Assembly: GCA_040222275.1 (NCBI GenBank) | Contig: JAVKDJ010000073.1 | Location: 52,481-116,480, forward strand | Direction: 5' to 3' | Source of the DNA: CAXBNB01 sp040222275 | GTDB taxonomy: Bacteria > Bacteroidota > Bacteroidia > Cytophagales > Cyclobacteriaceae | DNA: 64,000 nt | Shown: one piece after another, positions 27,514 through 36,498 of the stretch | Numbering within the stretch: the stretch's first letter is position 1 | How the letters are laid out: every line of letters begins with the position of its first letter | Program-made: the position numbers and the translations under genes | The notes under the pieces: generated by a model | The model's database searches: none | Seen by the model: only the letters and a program-made list of their open reading frames with translations | What the model was told of the DNA's origin: nothing

Positions 27514-28728
27514 ATGAAGATTAATTTAGTAGTTATAGTTGGCATGCTTATTTCCTTTCAATTTGGAATAAGGGCACAAGCTGCAGGCACATCTGCCTTA
27601 AAGCAACAAACAATAAGTTTTAAAACGATAGGTGTTAAAACCGTTGATGACCGCCCCTTCAAAATCAAAGCCAGTGCCTCTTCAGGCTTACCAGTTTCCC
27701 TGAGCCTGATATCAGGGCCTGCAAAACTGGTGAGGAAAAAGGTCATCCTGACCGGAGGGAGTGGCGTAGTAAGTATTTTGGTTTCGCAAAAAGGTAACGA
27801 TGAATACTATCCAGCAGAACTAAACCTAACATTCTACGTGGGGCAGCCCGGTTATGGCAAATCAGCCGTTCCGGTAACCGGACTCCTGGTCTGTTGCAGG
27901 GGAAATGACAGAGGCCCTTATTTGGTAAACGGCGAATGGAACGAAAGCCACGATTACGGGGACATTGACCAGGTAAGGGGCATATTGTCCAATATCCAAA
28001 ACGCAGGGATCAACGTGGTATGCATAGATATGTCCAACCCTTCGCAGTGGACAAAATTATGGGACACCTATGAGCCCATGGTGGAGAATATTCGTACTGT
28101 CACTGCCGAGAAAAACATGGAATATTTCATCATGATTGGCGGTGTGGTCTCCCCTACCGTCAGAAAAGGGTTGAAAATCCCGGAATCAATTGGCCACATG
28201 GAATGGTGGAATGATTACGCAAAGTACATTTGGGAAAACTGGGCACCAGACGCCCATTACAGGACTTATGGATTTGGTGATAACAGAAAAATAATCAACC
28301 AGTTTTATCCTGGAATATGGGTCCAGGATATCTGGAACAGCGCACCGGATGGGCATAAAACCTACCTCTCAAAATTTTACCGTGGCACCCACGAATACAA
28401 CCAGGATTTTGAAGACACTCCTACCGATGGATGGGGATATCGTGACGTTCAGCAAAGTTCTGATGGGAAAATACGTTTCGTAAGCCCAACTTCCGGCCTT
28501 TTACCATCCACCTCCACACACATTACGGCTAAAGAATGGTCAGATCGCATAGATTGGGCAAAGAAGGCTTCACACTATAGCATATACGGTTCGTACGACG
28601 ACAACAACGACAACATACATTGGGGCATCAATGACACCCAAAATGCCACAAGTATGTACAAATATCCTGAAGACAACCCCTATTACTATTATGCCATACT
28701 AAAAAATATGTTGACCCAAAACCCTTAA
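27514..28728 (+). CDS. Secreted Ig-like plus putative glycosidase-domain protein
   Basis: 404 residues with a Sec signal (ending GIRAQA). Residues about 30-110 look like one Ig-like beta-sandwich (ISFKTIGVKTVDDRPFKIKA, then VVSILVSQKGNDEYYPAELN), the pattern of MBG-type domains. The rest (about 118-404) is a barrel-like domain: GLLVCCRGNDRGPY, NAGINVVCIDMSNPSQW and EYFIMIGGVV. A Trp/Tyr/Asp-rich C-terminus includes YGSYDDNNDNIHWGI. I recognise no named family; a glycan-binding hydrolase is the most economical idea. It follows a sulfatase by 25 bases. Confidence 0.6.
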   Translation: MKINLVVIVGMLISFQFGIRAQAAGTSALKQQTISFKTIGVKTVDDRPFKIKASASSGLPVSLSLISGPAKLVRKKVILTGGSGVVSILVSQKGNDEYYPAELNLTFYVGQPGYGKSAVPVTGLLVCCRGNDRGPYLVNGEWNESHDYGDIDQVRGILSNIQNAGINVVCIDMSNPSQWTKLWDTYEPMVENIRTVTAEKNMEYFIMIGGVVSPTVRKGLKIPESIGHMEWWNDYAKYIWENWAPDAHYRTYGFGDNRKIINQFYPGIWVQDIWNSAPDGHKTYLSKFYRGTHEYNQDFEDTPTDGWGYRDVQQSSDGKIRFVSPTSGLLPSTSTHITAKEWSDRIDWAKKASHYSIYGSYDDNNDNIHWGINDTQNATSMYKYPEDNPYYYYAILKNMLTQNP

Positions 28729-28832
28729 AGTCAGGCAAAGTTCAACGAGACCAACAAAATCAAATAACCCTGACAGCAAATGATATAGGCCAACAGAAAA
28801 CAAACGATCAAAAAATACAAACCTCTTTACTT

Positions 28833-31800
28833 ATGAGTCTTTCAGCAAAAATCACTTTACTACTCCTTTTGACAACCATTTCAATACGTGGGATGGCCCA
28901 GACACCGTTGAGATTAGACCTCAGTAAGAAAAACGATCTCACAGCTGAGGAAATCTCGAAGGATAATTATGAGTTCAACACTTCAGGCACTGACCCATAT
29001 GTGTTTACTGCCCCGTTGAAAAGTGATTTACCAAATAACCACAAGGTACTGTCGTTCGAGTACTTCTGTCCCAAAGGACTAGATCATCTCCAAGTATATT
29101 TTGGACCAGAAATAGGTCCAGGCCATTCCAAACTAGTTCGTGGAATAGCAATAGCTGAAGGTTGGTCCCTCTACACTCTTGACCTCACCAATTCCATAAA
29201 GGATTGGGGTAAAGCCGGGGATTTTTTACGCCTGGATTTTGGTGGACGACCCAATATCGAATTGACCATACGCAATATGGTGCTGCGTGACTACACCAAG
29301 AAAGAAAGGGAAATAGTCGAAAACAGAGAAAAAAACAAGATCCGTGACGCCAAGTTCAACGAAGATTTAAAGACCTACCTCGCCACCACTTTTCCAGCCA
29401 GCGTTGAAAATGTGGATGTCAATGACAAGCATGTGAGTGTTTCCGTGAATACCAATGGACTGAATGAGCTCTACCTGGTAGAACTAACACCCTCAGATGA
29501 AATAACTGAAGCAACCGATTTTGTTTTTTCCAAACCTGTGAAAGGCAGGCAGTCTGAAATCAAACTTGAAAGAAAAGTTAATCGAGACCAATTGACCTAC
29601 GACAGATTGCTTTCTAAGTGGGCACTGGTGGAAAAAACTGACTCAGGTTTTGAACTTAAATCACATGCCCGATATGCCGACACTATAACGGTTCATAACG
29701 ATTTAAAAGAGGAAAAACCTACAAGTAAAAAAGGCTTGGGAGGTTTCAGTTTTCGAGAGGAAATAGTTTCAGATTTAACAGATCTCAATATTACAAGTGC
29801 AACCATAAACATATGGATCACCAATATGATGTATGCCACACCGTCACCCGATAGGATCGAGCATAATTACTTAGGAAAATCCTATTATTTTGACCGAAAG
29901 CAAGTAGAAAGGTTGGATGCGACCTTCAAAAAATGTGATGAAAATAATATTGTTACGGCGAGCATTATTCTTGTGAGAAAAGCCAGTGATAGTGCTGATC
30001 CGGAGATTGGACGTTTATTGGAGCACCCGGATACCGATCCTGCAGGACTTTATACAATGCCCAATATGACCAATCCTGAAAGTGCTCATTGCTACGCTAC
30101 AGCACTCGATTTTCTGGCAAGCAGGTACAGCAGGCGCGACCGAAAATATGGGCGCATGCACCATTGGATTATGCACAATGAAGTAAGTGCCGGCTGGGTG
30201 TGGACCAACATGGGCGAAAAACCCATGCATGTATTTATGGACGCCTATGTCAAATCCATGCGTATGTGCTACAATATTGCCCGTACCTATAATCCACACA
30301 CAGAGGTGTTCATTTCACTTACGCACCACTGGAGCGAAGTAAACCACCCCTTCTTCTATCCTGGAAAGGATTTGCTGAATTTATTGGTTAATTATTCAAA
30401 AGCTGAAGGTGATTTTGAATGGGCTATCGCACAACATCCCTATCCTCAATCTTTACGCGACCCAAGGACATGGTTAGACTATAAGGTGCAATTTGATTTT
30501 AATTCCCCATTATTGACGTTTAAAAACCTTGAAGTTATTGATGCTTGGGTAAAACAACCAAAAACCTTTTTTCAAGGCAAGCAGAAAAGAACCCTATGGC
30601 TATCCGAAAACGGAACCAATTCCCCTACCTACTCTCAGGAAGATTTAAATGACCAGGCTGCTGGTTTTGCCCTAGCCTGGAAAAAAATCCAGGCGCTTGA
30701 TGGCATAGATGGAATTCAATGGCATAATTGGGTTGACAGCAGAGGAGAGGGTGGCTTACGTTTGGGCTTGAGAAAATTTCCTGATGACGAAGAGAATCCT
30801 CTGGCCAAAAAGCCTGTTTGGTATTGCTACCAAGCTGCCGGATCAGACAAGGAAGATGAAGTATTTGAACCCTACAGAAAACTGATTGGAATTGATGATT
30901 GGGATCAGCTCATCTTCCAGGGAGACATCAACGACAAGCAAAAAGCAGCACGTAACATAGGAGCGGACACCTGGGTAGCTACCGATGCAATAGGTAGGAA
31001 ATTGCCGGGATATGAAGAGTGCGGGCCGCCAAAGAAGGATAAGTACGTGGGAATATTCTATTTTTTGACCCATACAAACCCTGACGGTCCCGAACCAAGT
31101 GATGTCACTAAAATCAAAGCCACCAATCCTGAGAATCCTCAATGGAAAACAGGTACTCATTATTGGGGAGAACCTGAGATTGGGTACTATCTCAATTATG
31201 AAAAATGGGCTATCCGCAGACATGCCATGCAATTGGCAGATGCCGGGGTGGATGTGATTATTCTGGATGTGACGAACAACAAGACATACCCGCAGGTGTA
31301 TTTGAATATCTGCGAGGAGTTCAGGGAACTTCGTGCTATGGGAGAAAAAACACCCGATATTGCATTTTTGGCAAGTGAAATCTCAGCCAATACCTTGTGG
31401 AGTGATTTTTACAAAAGGGGGCTTTACCCTGACCTGTGGTTCATGTGGAAAGGCAAACCCCTCCTACTCTACGGCCAGCACGAACAGCCGAAACGAAGCA
31501 AGGTAAACGACATAGTCTTCCCGGAAGAAATGGCCAACTATTTTAGCCTTCGTCAGAGCTGGGCCTGGACTTCACTGCCATGGTATGATGATGGAAAAGA
31601 TGAGTGGCCGTGGGTAGATCATTTCCCACAGTCCATCGGTTGGCACGATGATCCTAAGAAAGCTGAAAATGTACCGGTGGCTGTAGCCCAACACCCCTTA
31701 TCTAATATTGGTAGAAGCTTCCATGAGTTTAATCAACCGGAAACGGACAAGTATGACTTAACCCCTTATACCGATCAAGGTTTGCATTTTCAGGAACAAT

Positions 31801-32678
31801 GGAACCGTGCCCTTGAGGTTGGTCCAGAATTTGTTTTTGTTACTGGGTGGAATGAATGGTCGGCTGGAGTACAAAAAATGACAGAACCTGTAATTCCCAA
31901 TTTGCTTAAGTGGTCATTTTACCCTGGTGCCCAACTAGGTGCTACTGGCAAAAAAATAAAAGTTGGCGATAAATATTTTATTGATCAATATAATCAGGAA
32001 TTCAGTCGGGATATTGAGCCTATGAAAGGAGGGCATACTGATAATTACTACTATCAGCTCATGTCTAATATTAGAAGATACAAGGGTGTGCAAAAAGGAC
32101 CGGAAGCTGGACCTGCCAGTAGCATAGATATTGCTGGAAGTTTTGATCAGTGGAAAAATGTAAAAACAACCTACTACGATCATATAGGCGATACAAAGGA
32201 ACGCAACAGTCCTGGGGTAGGTCAGGCAGGGCCTTATGTAAACAAAAGCGGCAGAAATGACATTGTAGAATCGAAAGTGGCTTATGATAACGACAATGTC
32301 TATTTCTATGTAAAAACGAAAGATGCGCTAACAAAGCACACTGACAACAACTGGATGCTTCTCTATATAGATGCCGATCAAAACCACAGTACAGGTTGGG
32401 AAGGTTATGATTTTTTGGTAAATGCCGAGGTTACAAGCAACTCCAAAACCACGATCAAGGCTTCCAAGAAGGGCAAGTGGAAAACCGTTGGTGAAGCTAC
32501 CTTCAAATATGAGGGCAATGAAATGATGATAAGCATACCAAGGGCATCAATGGGTTCTGGTGAGCTAAAACTCGACTTTCATTGGGCAGACAACATCCAA
32601 AAACTAAGCGACATCACTGAGTTTTTCCGGGGTGGAGACAATGCCCCTGAAAGAAGAGCCAACTATCCTTTCAACTAA
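28833..32678 (+). CDS. Bimodular hydrolase: DUF5722-like barrel + GH71/GH99-like barrel + DOMON/CBM9-like tail
   Basis: 1281 residues with a Sec signal (ending RGMAQ). After an N-terminal beta-domain, the first barrel (about 250-700) resembles DUF5722 putative glycosidases and has HHWIMHNEVSAGW (Glu450) and LWLSENGTNS (Glu592), well placed as an acid/base and nucleophile pair. The second barrel (about 711-1085) starts WVATDAIGRKLPGYEECGPP and includes VDVIILDVTNNKTYP, SWAWTSLPW and VTGWNEWSAG, GH71/GH99-like by pattern. The last 190 residues (NNWMLLYIDADQNHSTGWEG) look like a DOMON/CBM9-type sugar-binding domain. The second barrel and tail have a stand-alone paralogue downstream at 58.3 kb. 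Two catalytic modules in one chain suggest sequential cuts on one oligosaccharide (inference). Confidence 0.72.
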   Translation: MSLSAKITLLLLLTTISIRGMAQTPLRLDLSKKNDLTAEEISKDNYEFNTSGTDPYVFTAPLKSDLPNNHKVLSFEYFCPKGLDHLQVYFGPEIGPGHSKLVRGIAIAEGWSLYTLDLTNSIKDWGKAGDFLRLDFGGRPNIELTIRNMVLRDYTKKEREIVENREKNKIRDAKFNEDLKTYLATTFPASVENVDVNDKHVSVSVNTNGLNELYLVELTPSDEITEATDFVFSKPVKGRQSEIKLERKVNRDQLTYDRLLSKWALVEKTDSGFELKSHARYADTITVHNDLKEEKPTSKKGLGGFSFREEIVSDLTDLNITSATINIWITNMMYATPSPDRIEHNYLGKSYYFDRKQVERLDATFKKCDENNIVTASIILVRKASDSADPEIGRLLEHPDTDPAGLYTMPNMTNPESAHCYATALDFLASRYSRRDRKYGRMHHWIMHNEVSAGWVWTNMGEKPMHVFMDAYVKSMRMCYNIARTYNPHTEVFISLTHHWSEVNHPFFYPGKDLLNLLVNYSKAEGDFEWAIAQHPYPQSLRDPRTWLDYKVQFDFNSPLLTFKNLEVIDAWVKQPKTFFQGKQKRTLWLSENGTNSPTYSQEDLNDQAAGFALAWKKIQALDGIDGIQWHNWVDSRGEGGLRLGLRKFPDDEENPLAKKPVWYCYQAAGSDKEDEVFEPYRKLIGIDDWDQLIFQGDINDKQKAARNIGADTWVATDAIGRKLPGYEECGPPKKDKYVGIFYFLTHTNPDGPEPSDVTKIKATNPENPQWKTGTHYWGEPEIGYYLNYEKWAIRRHAMQLADAGVDVIILDVTNNKTYPQVYLNICEEFRELRAMGEKTPDIAFLASEISANTLWSDFYKRGLYPDLWFMWKGKPLLLYGQHEQPKRSKVNDIVFPEEMANYFSLRQSWAWTSLPWYDDGKDEWPWVDHFPQSIGWHDDPKKAENVPVAVAQHPLSNIGRSFHEFNQPETDKYDLTPYTDQGLHFQEQWNRALEVGPEFVFVTGWNEWSAGVQKMTEPVIPNLLKWSFYPGAQLGATGKKIKVGDKYFIDQYNQEFSRDIEPMKGGHTDNYYYQLMSNIRRYKGVQKGPEAGPASSIDIAGSFDQWKNVKTTYYDHIGDTKERNSPGVGQAGPYVNKSGRNDIVESKVAYDNDNVYFYVKTKDALTKHTDNNWMLLYIDADQNHSTGWEGYDFLVNAEVTSNSKTTIKASKKGKWKTVGEATFKYEGNEMMISIPRASMGSGELKLDFHWADNIQKLSDITEFFRGGDNAPERRANYPFN

Positions 32679-32730
32679 CTTTTTAAGAACGGTGCAATCT
32701 GTATTCCATCCTGAATTCTCACTTCCAATC

Positions 32731-34650
32731 ATGACCAAATCAAATGCATTCACTTTATTTTTTATCCTTTTAGGAGTTTTATCCTGTAAGCAACAACAGC
32801 AGCCGAATATTCTCTGGATTGTAACAGAAGATATCAGCCCTTATCTGGGGAGCTATGGCTGCAAGGAAGCACAGACCCCAAACCTGGACAAGCTCGCCGA
32901 GAATGGAATTCGTTTTACCCATGCTTATGCCAATAGTCCTGTTTGTGCCATAGCCCGTTCAACATTGCTAACCGGGATGTATGCTACAACAACAGGTACA
33001 AACAACATGCGGGTGAGACAGGTCATACCTCATGAAATCCCGGTTTATTCTAAGATCCTTATGAAGAATGGCTATTACTGCACCAACAATGCAAAAACGG
33101 ACTACAATTCACATTTGGAGTTTGAAAAGAATAATTTGTGGGACGAGACCAGTAAAAAGGCACACTGGAAAAACAGGCCAGAGGGAAAACCATTCTTTTC
33201 AATATTCAATATTGGGACGACCCATGAAGGTCAGCTGATTGAAGAACGCATCAAAGGATACATAGATAGAGGCGAAATACCATCTAAAACAAGGACGAAT
33301 CCAGAAGATATAGAATTACCACCGTACCAACCGGATTTACCAGAAGTGCGTCAGGATTGGGCGCGTTTACATGACCTTGTCACCCGCATGGACGAAACTG
33401 CGGGCATGCGTTTGCAAGAACTGGAAGACGAAGGAGTAGCAGATAATACCATTGTTTTCTTTTATTCTGACCATGGGGGTCAATTGGCACGATCCAAGCG
33501 CTTTGTATACAACTCAGGCACACGGGTTCCCTTTATTGTATATCTGCCGGATAAGTGGAAACACCTGTCTGACGTACGCAAAGGCGAAACGTATAAAGAC
33601 CTTGTGAGCTTCGTTGATTTTCCCAAGACATTAGTATCCATCGCTGGATGTGACGTGCCAGAGTTAATGCAGGGTCACGTGTTTCTTGGTGGGAACAAAG
33701 AGGAATCACCAGACCATGTTCATTTATACCGGGACCGAATGGATGAACAACCTGGGTTTTCACGTGCTACAACAGATGGTAAATACCATTTCATTCGAAA
33801 TTTCTTACCTCATGTGCCGGATGGAAGCGCATTGCATTTCCCCTACACAGTTCAAGCCAATTGGCGAGCTTTCGAGCAGCATTTTAGGGACGGACAATGC
33901 GATGAAATTCAATCCAGGTTCTTTAGTTCTAAACCAACACTTCAACTATTTGATCTTGAAAATGATAAATGGGAGATCAATAATCTCGTCAGTGAGCCGG
34001 AGCATCAGGAGAGACTGAAGAGAATGTCACAGAAATTAGATCAATGGATGATCGATACGCGTGATATCGGGCTTATTCCGGAAGCCATGTATTTTGACCT
34101 GATTGGTAATGAAAAAAAGTACAAAACACTTTATGAATATGCACAAAGCAGCGAATATGATATTGAGCGAATCCTGGAAGTCGCAAAGGCTGCATCCTTG
34201 GGTGAGATAAAGCGAATGTCTGAATATGTTAGTTACATGAAAGACAAAAACCCGATTGTTCGGTACTGGGGTGCGTATGGGGCTTTTCTAACCAAAAAGA
34301 AGGATAAGAAGGCAATCGCGACCCTAAAAAAAATACTGAAAAGTGATGATAAGGTAGTTAACCGCCTGATGGCCGCACAATATTTAGGAATCATTGAAGA
34401 ATCTAATCTGGCCTTCAAAGCCATCCTCAAAGATGTAGAGGCGACAGATGATGGCAGTGTTTTTCATGCGGCCATTATGGCTTTTTACTACAGTCATACT
34501 GATCACTTGCTGTCAAAAGGTGACTTATTGAGGTTTTCCAAGAAGGCTTTTCCCAGGGACATAGGGATAGATCAAACGGCTGCCCATTACACTAAAAGAG
34601 TATTGGATAAGGCCTTGAATATGTGGCCTGAAAGAATAACAATGGATTAG
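32731..34650 (+). CDS. S1-type sulfatase with non-consensus motif C-A-I-A-R and HEAT-like tail
   Basis: 639 residues. I chose the ATG that begins MTKSNAFTLFFILLGVLSC, since it gives a lipoprotein signal (Cys 19); the frame stays open to an ATG 99 bases upstream inside the previous gene. Motifs: WIVTEDISPYLG (Glu-Asp instead of Asp-Asp), maturation site C72-A-I-A-R76 and FYSDHGGQL. Ile replaces the Pro or Ala expected two residues after the Cys. The last 130 residues form short helical repeats (VRYWGAYGAFLTKKKDKKAI, VNRLMAAQYLGIIEES) like HEAT repeats, a tail I also associate with heparan N-sulfatase-like members. Activity depends on whether this variant motif is matured. Confidence 0.85.
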   Translation: MTKSNAFTLFFILLGVLSCKQQQQPNILWIVTEDISPYLGSYGCKEAQTPNLDKLAENGIRFTHAYANSPVCAIARSTLLTGMYATTTGTNNMRVRQVIPHEIPVYSKILMKNGYYCTNNAKTDYNSHLEFEKNNLWDETSKKAHWKNRPEGKPFFSIFNIGTTHEGQLIEERIKGYIDRGEIPSKTRTNPEDIELPPYQPDLPEVRQDWARLHDLVTRMDETAGMRLQELEDEGVADNTIVFFYSDHGGQLARSKRFVYNSGTRVPFIVYLPDKWKHLSDVRKGETYKDLVSFVDFPKTLVSIAGCDVPELMQGHVFLGGNKEESPDHVHLYRDRMDEQPGFSRATTDGKYHFIRNFLPHVPDGSALHFPYTVQANWRAFEQHFRDGQCDEIQSRFFSSKPTLQLFDLENDKWEINNLVSEPEHQERLKRMSQKLDQWMIDTRDIGLIPEAMYFDLIGNEKKYKTLYEYAQSSEYDIERILEVAKAASLGEIKRMSEYVSYMKDKNPIVRYWGAYGAFLTKKKDKKAIATLKKILKSDDKVVNRLMAAQYLGIIEESNLAFKAILKDVEATDDGSVFHAAIMAFYYSHTDHLLSKGDLLRFSKKAFPRDIGIDQTAAHYTKRVLDKALNMWPERITMD

Positions 34651-34981
34651 CTGTAAATGTTAAAAACCAAGTGACGATGCTCTTTACACCGAATGGTGGT
34701 CTGGTTTTCTTTGGTAGTGATGATTATGGATTCCGCCATTGCCAAAAAACTTATTCCCTAAAAAGAAAACCAATTCACCGTACAAGTCTGGCCAAGCCGC
34801 GAAGTTTTTGGATGGGACTACCTCGCAGGAGCTTGCCAACTACAAATGGTGGTGGGAATAGCCGGTATCTACAGGACAGCAAAAGGGTTTATTAGCCATA
34901 ACTTAAAGGTTAGGTTCTGAATTGAGGTGATATAATAATTCTTTACTGATTAATTGTATTAAGAATACAAAATAAAACATC
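34651..34981 (+). other. 331-base gap holding a gene relic, otherwise nothing seen
   Basis: Between a sulfatase gene and the first DUF1593 gene, in a cluster where gaps are usually under 120 bases. No intact gene. The central part translates in shifting frames into protein-like fragments, including ALYTEWWSGFLW before a stop and a 39-codon stretch described separately. The last 100 bases are AT-rich leader with no motif I can name. Confidence 0.5.
34742..34861 (+). pseudogene. Relic of a sulfatase-like 3' end
   Basis: One frame reads PKNLFPKKKTNSPYKSGQ and then AAKFLDGTTSQELANYKWWWE before a TAG stop, with no start codon and a stop just upstream. The last 12 residues match the C-terminus of the C-A-P-S-R sulfatase encoded near 26-27.5 kb (PGELANYTWWWE), and the underlying DNA is also very similar there. 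This is best read as the degraded tail of a duplicated or deleted sulfatase gene. Alternatively the ending is a motif shared by a wider family and the relic comes from another member. Confidence 0.5.
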
Positions 34982-36463
34982 ATGAAAACTTACAGATTAC
35001 TATTACTTCTATTTCTTCTCGTTTCAAGTGGACTTTCAGCGCAAAACGATAAGCACCGTCTGATTGTTCTGGCAGATATGGGCAATGAACCCGATGAGGA
35101 ACAGCAGATGCTTCACCTGTTAATGTATTCTGATAAAATTGACATTGAGGGGCTCATCGCCGTGTCAGGCTTGCATCTACGTCCCGGACAGAAGTATGCC
35201 TATCGCAGAAAAATCCACCCCGAATTATATGAGCGTTTGGTACGTGGTTATGAAAGGGTTTATAACAACCTACACCAGCATTCAAGCGGTTGGATATCTC
35301 CTTTCAACTTACGGGTAAGCATTGTATCGGGGCAATCAGCATACGGAATCGATGAAATTGGGGAAGGTAAAACCAGCGAAGGGTCTGAGCTCATTATTAG
35401 ACAAGTTACAAATGACGATCCACGACCACTTTTTATCGTAATTAATGCTGGCTCAAGTACTCTGGCGCAAGCATTATACGACTATCGTAAAAATCATACT
35501 CCCGAAGAGGTCGCTGCGTTTGTGGCTAAGATACGCGTCATGGAAAATGGTGCACAAGACAACTCCGGTGCTTGGATCGTACATGAATTCCCGGATATCC
35601 ATTGGGTCCGTATGAATTTTCAGAACAGAGGCTATGGAGGGCCTAGTAAGAAAGATATTGGCCCTCATGTATGGAAGCCCTACGCATATTCCACCAAAGG
35701 GCAGGATGATTGGGCCCATGAACATATTCGTACTGGCCATGGCGGTTTAGGTGAGTTATATCCAATGCGATTATTCTTTACACATACCTTTGATGCACCT
35801 GATTTTATCGAGGGTGGCGGGACCATCCCTTGGTTGAGTTTAGCAACCAGCGGACTTACCGATCCCTCCGAACCTTCATGGGGTGGGTGGAGCGGCAGAT
35901 ATTCAGCCGAGAAAAAGTTGAATGTCTCTTCACTATACAAAGACATAGCTGAGGATGAACAGAGGAACAAACCTTTTCATGTTTATACAGACGCCATTGA
36001 TCAATGGATCGATCCGGAAACAGGCAAAGAATATAATGACAAATACACTGCTATTTGGCACTTTCGACAGGCCATGTGGAACGATTTTCGGGCACGCATC
36101 GATTGGTGTGTCCAGCCCTATGAGGAAGCGAATCACAATCCTGTGGCGGTACTGGATGGTGATGCCACTGATGCCATTATCTTCAAGGAAGTCTCACCTG
36201 GAGAAAAGATGAGCTTCGATGCTTCTGGGTCAACCGATCCTGACAAGGATAAGCTAGAATATAAATGGTGGATCTACAGTGAAGCCGGAAGAAACCCATA
36301 TTCGAAAAGTATCCAGATTATAAATCCCAAAAATGCAGAGATAACTTTTAAGATTCCGAAGGATACCCAAGGAAAAGAGCTTCACCTCATTCTTGAAGTA
36401 TGGGATACAAGCGAAATAGTCCCTTTGGTCGATTACCGTCGAGTAGTAATGAAGGTCAAATAG
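34982..36463 (+). CDS. DUF1593 nucleoside-hydrolase-like protein, copy 1
   Basis: 493 residues with a Sec signal (ending GLSAQ). The mature N-terminus HRLIVLADMGNEPDEEQQML is the hallmark of DUF1593 (Sde182-like) proteins, which adopt a nucleoside-hydrolase fold; the Asp-Glu-rich loop is the expected metal site. Further conserved stretches are FIVINAGSSTLAQALYDY and VRMNFQNRGYGG. The last 100 residues (AVLDGDATDAIIFKEVSPGE, then FDASGSTDPDKDKLEYKWWI) form an Ig-like domain. Members are common in polysaccharide loci of Bacteroidota, but the reaction is not settled to my knowledge. A second copy is encoded three genes further on. Confidence 0.85.
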   Translation: MKTYRLLLLLFLLVSSGLSAQNDKHRLIVLADMGNEPDEEQQMLHLLMYSDKIDIEGLIAVSGLHLRPGQKYAYRRKIHPELYERLVRGYERVYNNLHQHSSGWISPFNLRVSIVSGQSAYGIDEIGEGKTSEGSELIIRQVTNDDPRPLFIVINAGSSTLAQALYDYRKNHTPEEVAAFVAKIRVMENGAQDNSGAWIVHEFPDIHWVRMNFQNRGYGGPSKKDIGPHVWKPYAYSTKGQDDWAHEHIRTGHGGLGELYPMRLFFTHTFDAPDFIEGGGTIPWLSLATSGLTDPSEPSWGGWSGRYSAEKKLNVSSLYKDIAEDEQRNKPFHVYTDAIDQWIDPETGKEYNDKYTAIWHFRQAMWNDFRARIDWCVQPYEEANHNPVAVLDGDATDAIIFKEVSPGEKMSFDASGSTDPDKDKLEYKWWIYSEAGRNPYSKSIQIINPKNAEITFKIPKDTQGKELHLILEVWDTSEIVPLVDYRRVVMKVK

Positions 36464-36498
36464 TCAAACAAAGACGGATATTCCTAATCCCACAATAG

